This document shows positions 1-10,883 of a stretch of 64,000 nt of DNA, piece after piece. How positions within the stretch are numbered: position 1 is the stretch's first letter; each line of letters starts with the position of its first letter. Both the position numbers and the translations under genes were made by a program. Source of the DNA: Scolanthus callimorphus (Eukaryota; Cnidaria; Anthozoa; Actiniaria; Edwardsiidae); NCBI GenBank assembly GCA_033964015.1, contig CM066914.1, forward strand, positions 32,905,492 through 32,969,491, written 5' to 3'. A model generated the notes under the pieces. That model did not search any database and had not been told where the DNA came from. It saw nothing but the letters and a program-made list of their open reading frames with translations.

Positions 1-108
1 AAGATATGAGTTTTATTTTCTAGTGTAAAAAACAATATTTTACTTATTCGCTGCGCTCATTCGTTAAAAATACTGTTCTGGAAACTCGAAAATAAAACTC
101 ATATCTTC
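1..108. repeat. Short hairpin/MITE-like inverted repeat
   Basis: The first 20 bases (AAGATATGAGTTTTATTTTC) are matched in reverse complement at about 88-107, with a GC-richer loop holding ttcgctgcgctcattcg. Related segments occur at 1392-1416 and 40918-40945, so this is a dispersed hairpin family. The left end may continue outside the window. Confidence 0.6.
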
Positions 109-283
109 GCGCAACAGTGTATTATCCTCTATACATTGATAATGTGATCTCATATTTTTTTCAGTACGAAATGGAAAGTAAAGGGGAAAAAGAGAGAGAA
201 GCACTGGAAAAATTATAGTTTCTTTGTTTATTTATTTGTAAATTCTAAAAATTCTGTATTTATTTATTTATTTTTATGGTATA

Positions 284-635
284 GACAGAGCGGGAAAACC
301 CTGCTAAACTTACTAAATTTCGACTTCAAATAAATATTTATTATTATTATTATTAATTTAGGGTTAACTAGGACAAGCTTGATTTTTCTCCTCATACGAG
401 AAATAAAAAAAACAAAGGAAATCAAAAATGACTTTTTTCTAATGGATCAGTATTTGAGAAACAAGGCTTTAAACTGTGGTTTCTGTGCAATTTTATGGGA
501 GAATTAGTACTTTAATCAGGAATTATACTTTTTTTAGTAACAGGATGACAGGAACCCTTTGTATACGGAATTTTGAGCATATATGTTGAAATATGGCGCA
601 GTTGACATTTTGTTTTTGGTAATTTCCGCTCTGTC
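284..635 (+). mobile_element. GACAGAGCGG-family MITE, copy 1
   Basis: The copy begins GACAGAGCGGGAAAA and ends TTTCCGCTCTGTC, so the termini are inverted repeats. Flanks are TATGGTATA on the left and TATGGTATC on the right, an 8-bp (possibly 9-bp) target duplication. The interior is AT-rich and noncoding and aligns with copies at 55907-56275 and 57303-57685. The duplication length suits hAT (8 bp) or Mutator-like (9 bp) mobilisation; the sequence does not decide. Confidence 0.8.
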
Positions 636-1005
636 TATGGTATCAAGTAGCTCTTGGTTGCGCATGTAATTGCCATTTGGCGCAACTGCTGTATAATTAA
701 ACTCAATTTTACTGATTTTCCCTGGCAATTCTGCTGTAATTTTTTTTTAACTAAAGCTTAATTTACTCTGCCGTTTCTCGAAAAGCCAGAGAATTCTCGG
801 GCCCGAAAAGTTTGTTTGGTCTCTGATCCCCAAGTTTTTCGTTTTATTTTCTACCTTGATGATTTACAACTTCCTATTCGTGAATATGTATACTGTTTAC
901 GTATAAAAAAAAAAGAAATTTTCGATTTCATTCAAACCTTAAAATGAAAGAAAAATTATCCGAGAAGTATCGGGAGGTCAGTTGACCGGTCATTATTTAA
1001 GTAGG

Positions 1006-1076
1006 AGGGGGGGAGGGGGGGGGGGGAACACAAGGGGGTCTTGAAAGGCGAAAATGGCAGTTAAGGGGGGTCTTAA
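1006..1076. repeat. G-rich low-complexity tract
   Basis: A nearly pure G run with interspersed A is followed by two GGGGGTCTT-type motifs. It looks like a slippage-expanded purine tract, as at 46542-46572 and 57937-57950. Confidence 0.6.
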
Positions 1077-1384
1077 GAAAGAATTATTTTGTCTATATGA
1101 GCAAAAAGTCTAAAAGAAATCTACTCAATTTTAACAGTACTCTTCATCTTTGTTAGAGAAAAAAGGGGAGGTTTTAGTGACTTGCCATGATAGCAATTGT
1201 GGGAGATCTTCTACACTGGAATTTGGCCAATAGAACTAGAAATGGGTAAATTTGCATTTGACTGAACCAAAAATGAAATATCAAGTCTGTAAAGAGTGGC
1301 TTTAAAAAATTGTGAACTGCTTTTAAAATGTTGCCCTACGACTGCAATACAAACACTCTGTACACATGTCTATGTCTAAAAATG

Positions 1385-1630
1385 TTTTTAACACGAGAAG
1401 ATAAAACTCGTATCTCCAAGCGGTCATGTAATGTTCTGTTTATTATATAAACATTAATGAAATACCAAATTCAAATTTATTTGAGTTAAGCCTAAAAAAT
1501 CGAGCTTTGAGAAAAGGCAAGTGTGATATTTTCACGTGTGAAAATAACATGATATTTTCACGTGTAGAGATATCAAGTTTTCGCGCGGGAGATCACCCGG
1601 TATTTCATTGGTGTTTATATAATAAAAACA
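1385..1630 (+). mobile_element. Palindromic MITE with AT-rich termini, copy 1
   Basis: An outer part (1392-1420) carries the hairpin sequence related to position 1. The core 1432-1630 has inverted termini: TGTTCTGTTTATTATATAAA on the left and TTTATATAATAAAAACA on the right, each continuing into ATGAAATACC or its complement. A second copy lies at 40905-41163 with the same interior (TATTTTCAC and TTTTCGCGCGGGAGATCA motifs). Confidence 0.7.
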
Positions 1631-1745
1631 AGAAAACAGCCCGTCACTTCGTGACGCTAGAAGACTCAACCTGAGTGCCCCCTTCCATAAACTGCTTTTT
1701 ACTAATGACCTCCCTTCAAGAAAGTCACCCTGCCCCATGCCTTTT
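1626..1745 (+). repeat. Dispersed repeat shared with 35232-35355
   Basis: About 120 bp including ACAGCCCGTCACTTCGTGAC and ACTAATGACCTCCCTTCAAG recurs at 35232-35355 in the same orientation. It contains the dyad GTCACTTCGTGAC. In this copy it abuts the end of the palindromic MITE. No coding content is seen. Confidence 0.65.
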
Positions 1746-1949
1746 TTGTATGTTTTGCACTGGTCTCCCTGATTTGTTTGTGTCTGTCCGAAGAACGTGC
1801 TAAAATTGAAAACGCAAGCCTATTACACAGAAAACCCATTTGACATCGGAATTGTTTGTATGCTTATTATATCTCAGTAAGGGAAGAGAAGAAACAGGTA
1901 AAGTATAAAATTGTTCTAAGAAATTTCTAGTTTATCATAGGATTTTTTT

Positions 1950-2690
1950 TAGAGAATTTTATTCATGGCTTAGCGTGCGCTCTGTAGGCAGTAGTGGTGT
2001 AAGGTTGTACAAACTTGAATGAAAATTTTTCTCAGCTCAAATCTTTCGAATTAAAATTATCCCTGCACATAATAGTAAGTAATCTGTAATAGAACCATTT
2101 AGGTTTGGATGTCTATGGTGTTTTTGGATGAGGGAAATGAGTTCTTTTTTAGTTTACGTGGGAGATTTCAACATGGCCGCGATGGCGGCTTTGTCCCTCG
2201 CTGAAAAAATCGCTTGAATTAGAACTTAGCTAAAGGTGAATCTTTTCAAACAAAAACACGCCCACTGGAGAGATTTCCTTCTTCTCCTCGGGTTTATGTC
2301 CTTCGTTTTGCGATACAGCGTAACGATTTATAGTTAGAGAATATTACTCATGGCTTTCCTTAGTGTAAATATGTCACTCGCGCGCTGAGGAAAGCAAAGG
2401 CTCTGGTACGTTTGTTCAAGCCGAGTGAAATTTTTTTCTCAACTTAAATCTTTCGAATAAGAATTATCCCTGCACATTCCTGCAAGTAATCTGTGACATA
2501 ACCATTTAGGTCTGAATGACTATGGTGCTTTCGGCTTCAAAATGGCGGCGATGGCAGCTTTGTCCCTCGCTTAAGAAATCGCTTGAATTAGAACTTAGCC
2601 CAGGGTGAATATTTTCCAACCAAAACACGCTCACTGTCGAGATTTCCACCTTCTCTGAAGGTTTGTGAACTTCTTTTGGCGACACAGCTT
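1950..2690 (+). repeat. Tandem duplication, unit about 385 bp
   Basis: Two diverged direct copies, 1950-2322 and 2335-2690, both start TAGAGAAT.TTA.TCATGGC and share TTATCCCTGCACAT, GCGATGGC.GCTTTGTCCC and CGCTTGAATTAGAACTTAGC. The first copy carries a short extra segment near 2130-2170. A partial copy in reverse orientation lies at 10663-10845. No intact reading frame is present. Confidence 0.75.
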
Positions 2691-2967
2691 TAGGCCTAAG
2701 CGGAGTGAGTGCGAACGATTTAGCCAATCACAAACGTTTGCGCAGACAACCCGATTATAATAGTATAGATTAGGAACAACAAACTAATGGTGTTATTTTG
2801 AAAGTTTCTTACCGTATTAGACAAACACGACAAATCAATCATGATTGTCACAACCCATCCGACACTGGATCTTTAAGCACAGACCCAAAAGTGAATGACG
2901 TCAAACACTCAATAATTTCTTGTCACATGTCTTGTGGCAATCCATTTGTTATTTCTATAAAACGTCA

Positions 2968-3450
2968 AGGGAGCTCAGCGTTTCTGGAACATGGTTCAAC
3001 CAGACATGTTATCCGTTGCGTTTCATTCTTCTCGTTTTTCTTTTCTTGACACGAGAAGTGTCGGCGTGTCAGGAACATGATTCTGCCAGACACGTTATTG
3101 ATTGCGTGATATGGACGTTCCTTCTCTCGTGATTTTTCTTGACACGAGAAGTCGGCGTGTCAGGAACATGATTCTTCCAGACACGTTTTGGATTGCGTGT
3201 CATGGACGTGCCTCGTCTCGTGATTTGACACGAGAAGTCGGAAGTTTCAGGATCATGATACTTCAGGACACGCCGCGTGGTTCGTGTCGGGTATCAGTAA
3301 ATTTAATGACACGTCACGTAGCGCGTATCTCGTACCATGATACTCCAATACACGTGTCGTGCCACATATACTGGGTAAGAAACGTCAAGACACGCCGCGT
3401 GTCTGGACACATACAGGATTTTCCAGTATTTGCCGCGTATCAACGAAAAT
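2968..3450 (+). repeat. About 85-95-bp minisatellite with GACACG/CGTGTC dyads
   Basis: Five to six degenerate tandem units are visible, with GACACGAGAAGT at about 3049, 3140 and 3227, each followed by CGGCGTGTCAGGAACATGAT or a variant. GACACG and CGTGTC within the unit are reverse complements, giving a short dyad per unit. Reading frames on both strands are by-products of the repeat. Confidence 0.7.
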
Positions 3451-4068
3451 TTATGAATCAGAAAATGTCGTGATTTCCGTGTTTTCACACAGTGGGTGTT
3501 ATTTTAATTGTGCGACTTGTTTGTTTTGAGCGCGAGACAATTTTCTAGAGTCACCGTCATAGTGCTTGTAAAGCGGCGATTTTTAGCTATTTCGACCGCG
3601 CGATCGATTTTTTCGAATAATTTAAAAAGTCGGCGGAATTTCACAATATTAACACCGAAGCGTTTATAAACACATATTTGCCTAACAAATAACCAAATAT
3701 GAAGGTAGGATAGGTTTTCAGTTGTGTCCGCGGATTTTCGAATTTGCTCGGTTTTATGTGACATACGCTCTTAAGCTTACCAGAGCAGAGGCTATTTGTC
3801 ACCGAAAAAATCTCGAACTACGTCTTGTGACTCATCTTTGAGGCAGTTTTTATACTTATATCGTTTGAGTTTGATACGCTGCCACATCTGAAGGTGATTA
3901 AAGACCATTTTAAAATATTTACTTATAGATGTTGAACTAAACTCTAACTGTGAACTTTGGGTTTTGTAAACTTCATCTTATTTGAAACCCCTTGGAAACA
4001 TCCGACCTATCTGATGTGAAACGCATATAATCATCAATGCTTCTAGTTTATGAATATTAAAACAAGAA
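3451..4068. other. No recognised feature
   Basis: Unique-looking AT-rich DNA. A minus-strand open frame (3504-3764) has no recognisable motif, and no splice or repeat structure was seen. Confidence 0.4.
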
Positions 4069-5188
4069 ATAGATATTTATAATTAGGGGGGTGCGATGCA
4101 CGTGCAAACAAAACTTCGTTTTGGGGTTTTCTGTACAATGTCTAAAAATCTAGAGTTGCAAACCACTACATTCTGCGTGTTTGTATTCATTGTTAATTGC
4201 CCATTTCGTGTTTAAAAACGTGGCACTTTGGGAAGCCTGTGTTATACACCAAAGAGAGGCTCAAGCGGGCAATGATTGTTCAAGCGCGCGTGTTGTTCAA
4301 ATATTATGGTGGAAGAAAAGTTTCACATTCGCCACTACTGTCCTCACTAGTTGCCATGTTGGCAAAGGGAAACAATGTCCACAGAGAAACAGTGCCCGCC
4401 TGAACCTCTCTGGTGTATAATACATGCCTTCCCAAATAATCAATTTTTAACCGTGATGCTTTGTAGAGATGCAAATTTATCACCAAATTATTCATTTTCC
4501 TTAGTTCAAACAACATTTCACTCAAACAAGCCAAATTCGTCATTCTATACTCTCCCACACTATTGCAACAGAAAATAACAGTTAGCAACCTACCTGTGTA
4601 ACTTTGAGCATGTTTCGTCCATACGGTTTGAAGAATTAGGAAGCTAAAGTTTGCCAGTTCCACGACTCTGAATATATGCATCTAAGTGTTGTTGATAGTG
4701 GAAACTCAGCCAACCTTCGTATGCATAACTGAACGCACGAAACATGCTCAAAGTTACACAGGTAGGTTGCTAACTGTTTTTTTTTCTGTCGCATCGCGTT
4801 CGCCTGGTCAATTTGAATATGTCCAGGATGAATGGGGAAGGATTGGACTGTCGGATGGTGAGTATTGATTTTGACCTCTCAATATTTTTTAATATAATGC
4901 TACTGTTACATAATCATAAGCTTAAAGTTTCTTGGTTATAAATATACCCTTGATTTTTAAATAGATGCAAGGTCCCAATCCGGCAATACATTTGTCACAT
5001 GAGCGTTCAATAACCCATTCACGGTTAAAAATCTGGCAATACATTTGTCAGATGAGAGTTCAATTAACAATGATAACATACACGCAGAATGTAGTGGTTT
5101 GCTATAAAAAAAAAACTATAGTTTTTTAGAAATTGTACGGAAAACCCCAAAACAAAGTGCATCGCATCCCCTAATTATAAATATCTAT
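4069..5188. mobile_element. 1.1-kb long-TIR element with two nested palindromic MITEs
   Basis: Arms at 4069-4204 and 5057-5188 are inverted copies (ATAGATATTTATAATTAGGG on the left, CCTAATTATAAATATCTAT on the right; both carry the ACATTCTGCGTG region or its complement). Two further inverted-repeat units sit inside: 4227-4270 with 4394-4436, and 4565-4618 with 4737-4792. The segment TTTTTAACCGTGA near 4443 is matched in inverse near 5019, so the outer palindrome continues around the insertions. No transposase is present. Confidence 0.7.
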
Positions 5189-5202
5189 GAATTGTTATTT
5201 TG

Positions 5203-5519
5203 CTCCCCTATTTTGGGGGCAGGGGTGCTTGTTGTGAAATCTTGATTTTACCCCTAAAAGGTACCTAAAAATAATGGCATTGATTTTGACCCCTAAAAGT
5301 TACCAACAAGAAGTATTTTCCCTCATAATTTTCTAATATTTTTTAACGAGGGAAAAAACGTTTGAAATTCAGGCTACCAACAGGTGTGATTTGCTTGATT
5401 TCTAAAATGGACCTCTCTCTGGAAAAAAAGTTTTTGAATTTGACCCCCTAAAACGTACCAGAGGCCTGATTTTAAACCCTAAAAGGTACAACGAGCACCC
5501 CCGCCCAAAAATAGGGGAG
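5203..5519. mobile_element. MITE with TIRs and internal CCCCTAAAAGGTACC motifs
   Basis: Ends are inverted: CTCCCCTATTTTGGGGGCAG near 5203 and CGCCCAAAAATAGGGGAG at 5502-5519. The interior repeats degenerate versions of ACCCCTAAAAGGTACC. A related, apparently partial block lies at 28245-28380. Confidence 0.65.
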
Positions 5520-6967
5520 TCCCCTGGAATTGTTGTTGAAGTTGCATATTACTTGGGCTAGCAGATAGAGTACTACATGGAAAGTGTGAGCGTACATAAT
5601 TCAAACATGAGTTTGTTCGTGTCAGAAATAGAAATCAGCGAGGTTTTGCAGGCTAGTGAGATTTGTGATATGAACAAACAAACATCTCTCAAAACTGGCA
5701 ATTTAGTTTCTCAGACGTCCACTCTTATATAATGTCCACAGTTTATTTTTTTCTGGCCGGATAAAATCCACCATGCAATGATCAATTCCCTTTGCATGAA
5801 TGTCATGAACTTCACATTCTTCACTGTGTCTTGTCGGCACATTGCACTGAGCAGTTTGAATTGATGACTAGTTTTTTTCTTGTGTTTTCGCTTTGCGGGC
5901 AATCAGTAAAGTCGGATTACATAGTATAGTGTGACTGACAAGTCCATTTTCTTCAATGTTGTAAAGACTGTTTGGAAAATTTAAAATCCTGTGACTGGTT
6001 TTTGAGACCGTGAATGAATTCTTGGAAAGTGATCAAACAAGCTCTTGCAAAAACACATCACAAGCACGTGTTGTCTCTGCAGAGAACAAAAAAGCAGTTT
6101 AAAGCTTCTTATTGGATATATCATTTTCATCACACCTAAACCTATCATTTTCATCACACCTAAATAATTTTTGCAGTAATTTTGCAGTAATTTAGCTAAG
6201 AATACTAAAGAATAGAAATGTAATTTCAGGAGGCTGAATTTTGAAAGCAATTCCATGGTAGCATGAGCAGGGGGTGAGGAACTCAATGGGCTTTTGAATG
6301 TGACCATGAATCCCCCAAAATCCCTTGAGTTTGGAGTCAACCCTGAAAAATGGTCAATATAGCTGTTGTATTTTCTCAGATGTAAATGCCTACTGTCTAA
6401 AATTCTGTTTTCATTTGCACATTTACATCAATTGTCAAAATAGCTGTTTAAAAGTGTCTGGGAAATACAGTCAGTTAGATAAATGTAAATACAACAAAAT
6501 CAAAACATCACAAATCAGGGAATGCTTGAAGCAGTTCCTTTTTAAAAGCATTTCTAAACAAAATCACCAATTATTCTAAACTATAAGTATGGTGGTCTAA
6601 AAAAATTTCCACTAGAATGACATAAATTAGATTACTATGAAAAAGAACCCAAAATCTTTTTCAGCACATTGATATTAGTAACAATGATAAAAAGATTTGT
6701 TAATAAAATCTGATCTCAGTCCCCATACATTTCTATGATATTAAAAAAATAGAGTATTGTGTTTGATATGGCAACTGGATTCTATTATCCTTCTGTTGTT
6801 AATCTTGATAAATATATTTTGGTAATTTCAATGCAGCTAGACGCATAACTGTGTGAACTCGGGCTTCTGTCTATATTTATTTATGTATAGAAGCTTGCTG
6901 AAGCTTGTGCATATGAAAAAACATGCAATGCAGTGAACATTTCTCCCATTTTCTTCCATTACACTCC
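5520..6967. other. Mostly unassigned DNA
   Basis: Only short frames occur. A 22-bp direct duplication (CCTATCATTTTCATCACACC type) is seen near 6118-6165. No exon with a convincing splice site and no transposon end was recognised. Confidence 0.4.
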
Positions 6968-7823
6968 AGGGGGTCGTTTTTCGAAATCGCCCGATATTTT
7001 CGGCCACGATAAACTTTTCGGGTGCTTTTTCGGGCGAGATTTAGGAGTCTCGAAAAGTGTTTCTCGAAACTCCCAAAACCCCCCTATAATTATCGGGAAC
7101 CCGAAATCGAAATTATAATTTCCTTTGCGAATACTTTGCATAAATAAACAATGAAAACATAGGAAACTTATCGATTCGCCGCTGTCAGGCGACAAAGTGT
7201 ATCGTCATGTTGGTATTTCCATCGATAAAGGCCAAGAAATTAGATAAAATCGGCGAAAAAGCAAGCATTTTGTACCGAATTCTTGTAGATGCATTGGTAC
7301 TTTGTTTACATGTCAAAACAGTTTGACAGTCCCTCGTCAAATTTGACAGGTGAGCTGTCAAGAGAATGAATTTGATTGGTCAAGAAGCGAGATGCTTCCA
7401 CCTGATTGGTGTATTATCGAGATGGCCATAAAAGCAACTCGGCAGAGTTCCCGGGAAACCATTTAGCGACAAAGAAAGAAATCTTGGAAACAAAGCAAGA
7501 CACCATGGCTGTTTTACGAGAAGAAACATGCAGTTTCCGGGTAATTCAACTTCGCAGGTACTAGACGGATAAATAAAGTCGCAGAGGAGTGAAAAATCTT
7601 AGTTGATTTTGTTATTTTTCTTCATTATTCTAAGGATTTTCGGAAACCCGAAAAAGTTTAGGGGCGAAAAATGACGCAATTTTATCGGGGGCGAAAAATG
7701 ACGCAATTTTATCGGGCGCGAAAAACTCGGGAGTTTCGGGAAACGCAAAACTCGTCATCCGCCCGCTTTTCGGGTAATTTATCGGGCCCGAAACGTTTTC
7801 GGGCGTTTCGAAAAACGACTCCC
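6968..7823. mobile_element. TIR element with CGAAAA-rich repetitive arms
   Basis: The left end GGGGTCGTTTTTCGAAA and right end TTTCGAAAAACGACTCCC are inverted repeats. Each arm (about 6968-7115 and 7632-7823) is built of short CGGGCGAAAAA / TTTTTCGCCCG modules; the right arm has a direct duplication of AAAATGACGCAATTTTATCG at 7670-7715. The 500-bp centre is unrelated and noncoding. No clear target duplication was found. Confidence 0.65.
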
Positions 7824-7985
7824 AGCTCTGGAGCTGTCAAGGCCTCTTCAGGGTACAGAGGAACTGTATAAATCGGAGAATTTTAAGATTGATATTTCTT
7901 GTGAAGGGCTACCTGTGCGCCTTTTTTTTATATAAAACCTATATATAAAAAAAACTTTACATGAAATATATATTATAATAATGCC

Positions 7986-8226
7986 CTGAAAACTTTTCAT
8001 TCCTCTGGGAAGTCGTACAACATCATCTGCATTGTTCCACACATCTGGAAATGTGTCTATAAGATATTCTGCAGCCTTCCCACAAACTACGGTGTAGTTC
8101 TTGCAACCTTAGCCTCTTTGATATGAAGGAACGAACTTGTCCTTAAAGCAGTCATCAAACCGCACAGTGTTCAAAATTTTAGCAGCTGTAAGGATCTGTT
8201 CTGCATTGTACCAAGGTTCAATGGAA
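7986..8226 (-). CDS. Exon candidate D of the 8-10 kb gene (in-frame stop)
   Basis: After the acceptor CCATTCTCTAG the frame reads EPWYNAEQILTAAKILNTV, then FDDCFKDKFVPSYQRG, a TAA stop, and continues NYTVVCGKAAEYLIDTFPDV. Protein-like sequence on both sides of the stop suggests a single nonsense change. Confidence 0.4.
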
Positions 8227-8557
8227 CTAGAGAATGGGAATTAAATAGGAAATTCAGCTGCAAATTTGAAACTAATTATTAGATAATGTGCCAAGGGGAT
8301 GTTATGTTTTCAACAGAGACAATGGGTACTAGGGTTCTTAACATCCTCCACCCCTGTGTCTATCATTCTATAGAATAGTCAAGCTATCTACTTCTGTAAT
8401 ACAACATTTGTAACAATCCCCAATTCTACTATCCTTGTTTAATAAGTGATTGATTTTGTATTGTGAGGTCAATCACTTTTTATTTTTGCATGAAATGTGC
8501 ATTATGTGGTGCATTATTGTAATTTTACCCTCTCAAGATGGAGTGGAATATCTCTAC

Positions 8558-8878
8558 TTTCTTTTCTTTCAGTGTATCCAGGATCACTCTCTCTACCAGG
8601 GTGATAGCTGGAACATTGGCTTCGTGGTATGTCATATCACTCAATTGTGACAGGGTGGACTTATCATAATGACGCCGATTGTGAATTATAAACATTATTG
8701 AAACTCTGAGAAGGGCAGTTGTGTAGGTTTCATAGTTCCCTCCACGGAAACAGAAAGGAGAACAGAGGAACTATTTCCTCTAGAATATGAAGAAGGGCAA
8801 CATATTCTGTAGCCTTGTAGTGATGGCCAAACTGCCTAAGAACAACATCTCTGACAAGGAGCCATCCTCCAAAACTAG
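8558..8878 (-). CDS. Exon candidate C of the 8-10 kb gene (frameshifted)
   Basis: Acceptor ATTAATTACAG, then GGWLLVRDVVLRQFGHHYKA and YVALLHILEEIVPLFSF. After a one-base shift near 8733 the frame continues as FRGGNYETYTTALLRVSIMF and HNRRHYDKSTLSQLSDMTYH. A donor GTAGAG follows at 8557. The shift may be genuine or an assembly indel. Confidence 0.45.
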
Positions 8879-9188
8879 CTGTAATTAATGTGGAAACTCT
8901 GTAAGGCTTTGGTTTTTTTTTGCAAGAATTTTCCTTGCTCCAAAAATTGCTCTGTACATTTTTTCAAAAGAAATCTGTACAGAATTATAACATTCTGCTG
9001 CGCATTATAAGACACATGAAATGGGCACAAGGGAAGTTTGGTATGGGGGTCTACCAGCTAACCATTGCAAAAAAAATAGAATAAAAAATAAAGGTCGGAT
9101 CATAAGGTTAAAGAATGCTGTCTTGCAGATTTTGCAAAACTGGCATTTGTCTTTGTCTAAGTTTGCCTTTTTAGTGCACTCTTATCAC

Positions 9189-9408
9189 CTGTGCAATCAT
9201 TTTCTTTTGGAAATACCAAGTTGGCCAGTCTCCTGTTGTCATAACTGCATACTGCCCCATGTATTGTGAGAGCAGTGATACTTCTGCTACAGCATGGGCC
9301 CAGGCTCTAGTGTAATTTGCTAAACGTTTTAGTGGCCCTTCTTTTTCATCAACGAGGAATGTTGTTTTAAGTGTAGCTCTTTCTTCCTTCTCAGGGTCAT
9401 TGTAACAT
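9189..9408 (-). CDS. Exon candidate B of the 8-10 kb gene
   Basis: Bounded by an acceptor ATAAATCAG and a donor CAG|GTGATA on the minus strand. The open 73-codon frame starts CYNDPEKEERATLKTTF and ends GDWPTWYFQKKMIAQ. Both splice sites and an uninterrupted hydrophobic/polar pattern make this the best-supported exon here. Confidence 0.5.
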
Positions 9409-9841
9409 CTGATTTATAAGGACAAGAAAATGGAAGTTGGTTTTATTTGGGGGAGGGGAGATAGGGTTGTATAAGAGAGATTTGATTTGGAAATCCACTT
9501 AGAGTGGTCATAGTAGATACAAACAAGGAAAAAGGAAGTTATATGGTAGATCTATATTCTTTTGAACAATGTACTTTGTTTTAACTAAAATGTTAGAGTA
9601 TGGTAGCTTGTAACGACTAATATACAGCTGCCATTACTTGCTTATCCAAAAGGGGAGGTTGCATGATAGTTGTCAATTGTTATGTGATTGGATTCTAAAT
9701 GATTTGCCTCTAAATGTACAGAGAACAGGTACCCTGTACAACAATGATGCCATAATACACCTGAGTTGTTTCACTGACTTATCAGCATGTCAAATTTTCT
9801 GCAGGAGTCTGGTGAAGTTGAGAGATAGTATTGGGGAAATA

Positions 9842-10061
9842 TTGTGACATGAAGACACCAAAGATTCTTTCCAGTTCCGTAGTGTTTATGCCCCCTCTGG
9901 TGTTGCTTGTTATTTCCTGGAAGAGGTATAGCCTGAACGGCGTGGATGTCAAGCACCTCAGTCGCCATGTGGATTGCCGTGCTGGTCACTGATGTCTTGG
10001 GATCAAGGTTTGTATGGATTGCATGAAAGTCATCGATAATTGCAAGCACAAACTTTTTCTT
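9842..10061 (-). CDS. Exon candidate A of the 8-10 kb gene
   Basis: Begins after TCTCTTTTCAG (read on the minus strand) and encodes KKKFVLAIIDDFHAIHTN followed by SVTSTAIHMATEVLDIHAV. The acidic pair DD with FHAIHT looks like a conserved core motif. The 3' boundary is unclear because no consensus donor is obvious. Confidence 0.4.
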
Positions 10062-10662
10062 CTGAAAAGAGAGGTGGACAGAAAAACAATATCTCCCCTT
10101 AAAGATTAAAGCAATTCCTTCAAGGTATACAGCCCTAGCCTCAACAAAATAAATAATCAAAACTGTTACATTAAACAGCTGGATCGGAAGGATGCTCTCT
10201 TAATGTGTAGGCCCTGAGGCAGGCCATACAAAACATTGCAAGAGGTTATGTCAGAAGACCTCAAGCACGTAAACCTCAGACAAGCAGACACAGTTTAGAG
10301 CTGAATGAAGGAGGTAATTCAGTGGAACATGCCATTAACAGATAGTGTGTTTTAGCATCTCTTAACATATTTAGTTACTTTTACTACCTTCCATGCTTCA
10401 GATAATTTAACTACGGTGTTTTGTAGACCTTTGTAGACTAGGCAGGTTTTTCTTTCTGTTTAGAACTGTGCGTGGATGTGGTGCAAAGCCCATTACTGTG
10501 CCTGACATCAAGCCTTGTTGTCGAAAGATATACACCGCAATCAAGTTGTAACTTGTTTAGTTTCTATAAAGAACATATTGTGAAAATTGATTCTTACATA
10601 CTTGCTAAGTCATGTGCTGCTAAGTCGAAATGACACATTTACAAAACAAAGTCCGTGAAAGT
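10062..10662. other. No confident feature
   Basis: Upstream (minus strand) of the 8-10 kb gene, where further 5' exons might lie. A 44-codon plus-strand frame at about 10209-10343 is open but unsupported. Confidence 0.35.
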
Positions 10663-10845
10663 CATGAATAATATTCTCTAAGTATAAATCCTGACGGCTC
10701 TATCGCAAAACGAAGGACACAATCCCGAAGAGAAGGAGGAAATCCCTCAAGTGGGCATGTTTTTGTTGGAAAAGATTCACTTTGGGCTAAGTTCTTATTC
10801 AAGCTATTTTTTAAGCGAGGGATAAAGCTGGAAAAATATTAATAA
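10663..10845 (-). repeat. Inverted partial copy of the 1950-2690 repeat
   Basis: The reverse complement contains TTTATCCCTCGCTTAAAAAA, AAGAACTTAGCCCA and TTCGTTTTGCGATA, matching the duplicated block at 1950-2690. It ends directly against an LE terminus at 10846. Confidence 0.7.
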
Positions 10846-10883
10846 TAATATATAGATTTAGGCACTGCCTAAAAGCGGAACTC
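10846..10883 (+). repeat. LE terminus, copy 1 (solo)
   Basis: TAATATATAGATTTAGG, then a small hairpin (GGCACTGCC) and AAAAGCGGAACTC: the left end of the LE/RE family. No matching RE is seen nearby, so this is a solo end or an element with an unrecognised interior. Confidence 0.65.

Larger units (their letters stand above)
7986..10061 (-). pseudogene. Uncharacterised multi-exon gene remnant, minus strand
   Basis: Four exon-like blocks on the minus strand have plausible acceptors: from 10061, 9408, 8878 and 8226 downward. Conceptual protein pieces look like real sequence, for example FVLAIIDDFHAIHTN, LKRLANYTRAWAHAVAE, GGWLLVRDVVLRQFGHHYKA and NRRHYDKSTLSQLSD. I associate this pattern with a multicopy cnidarian gene family of unknown, possibly transposon-related, function; no defining domain is assigned. 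One in-frame stop (last block) and one frameshift (third block) argue for decay or assembly indels. Exon phases between blocks 3 and 4 do not match, so an exon may be missing. Confidence 0.5.
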
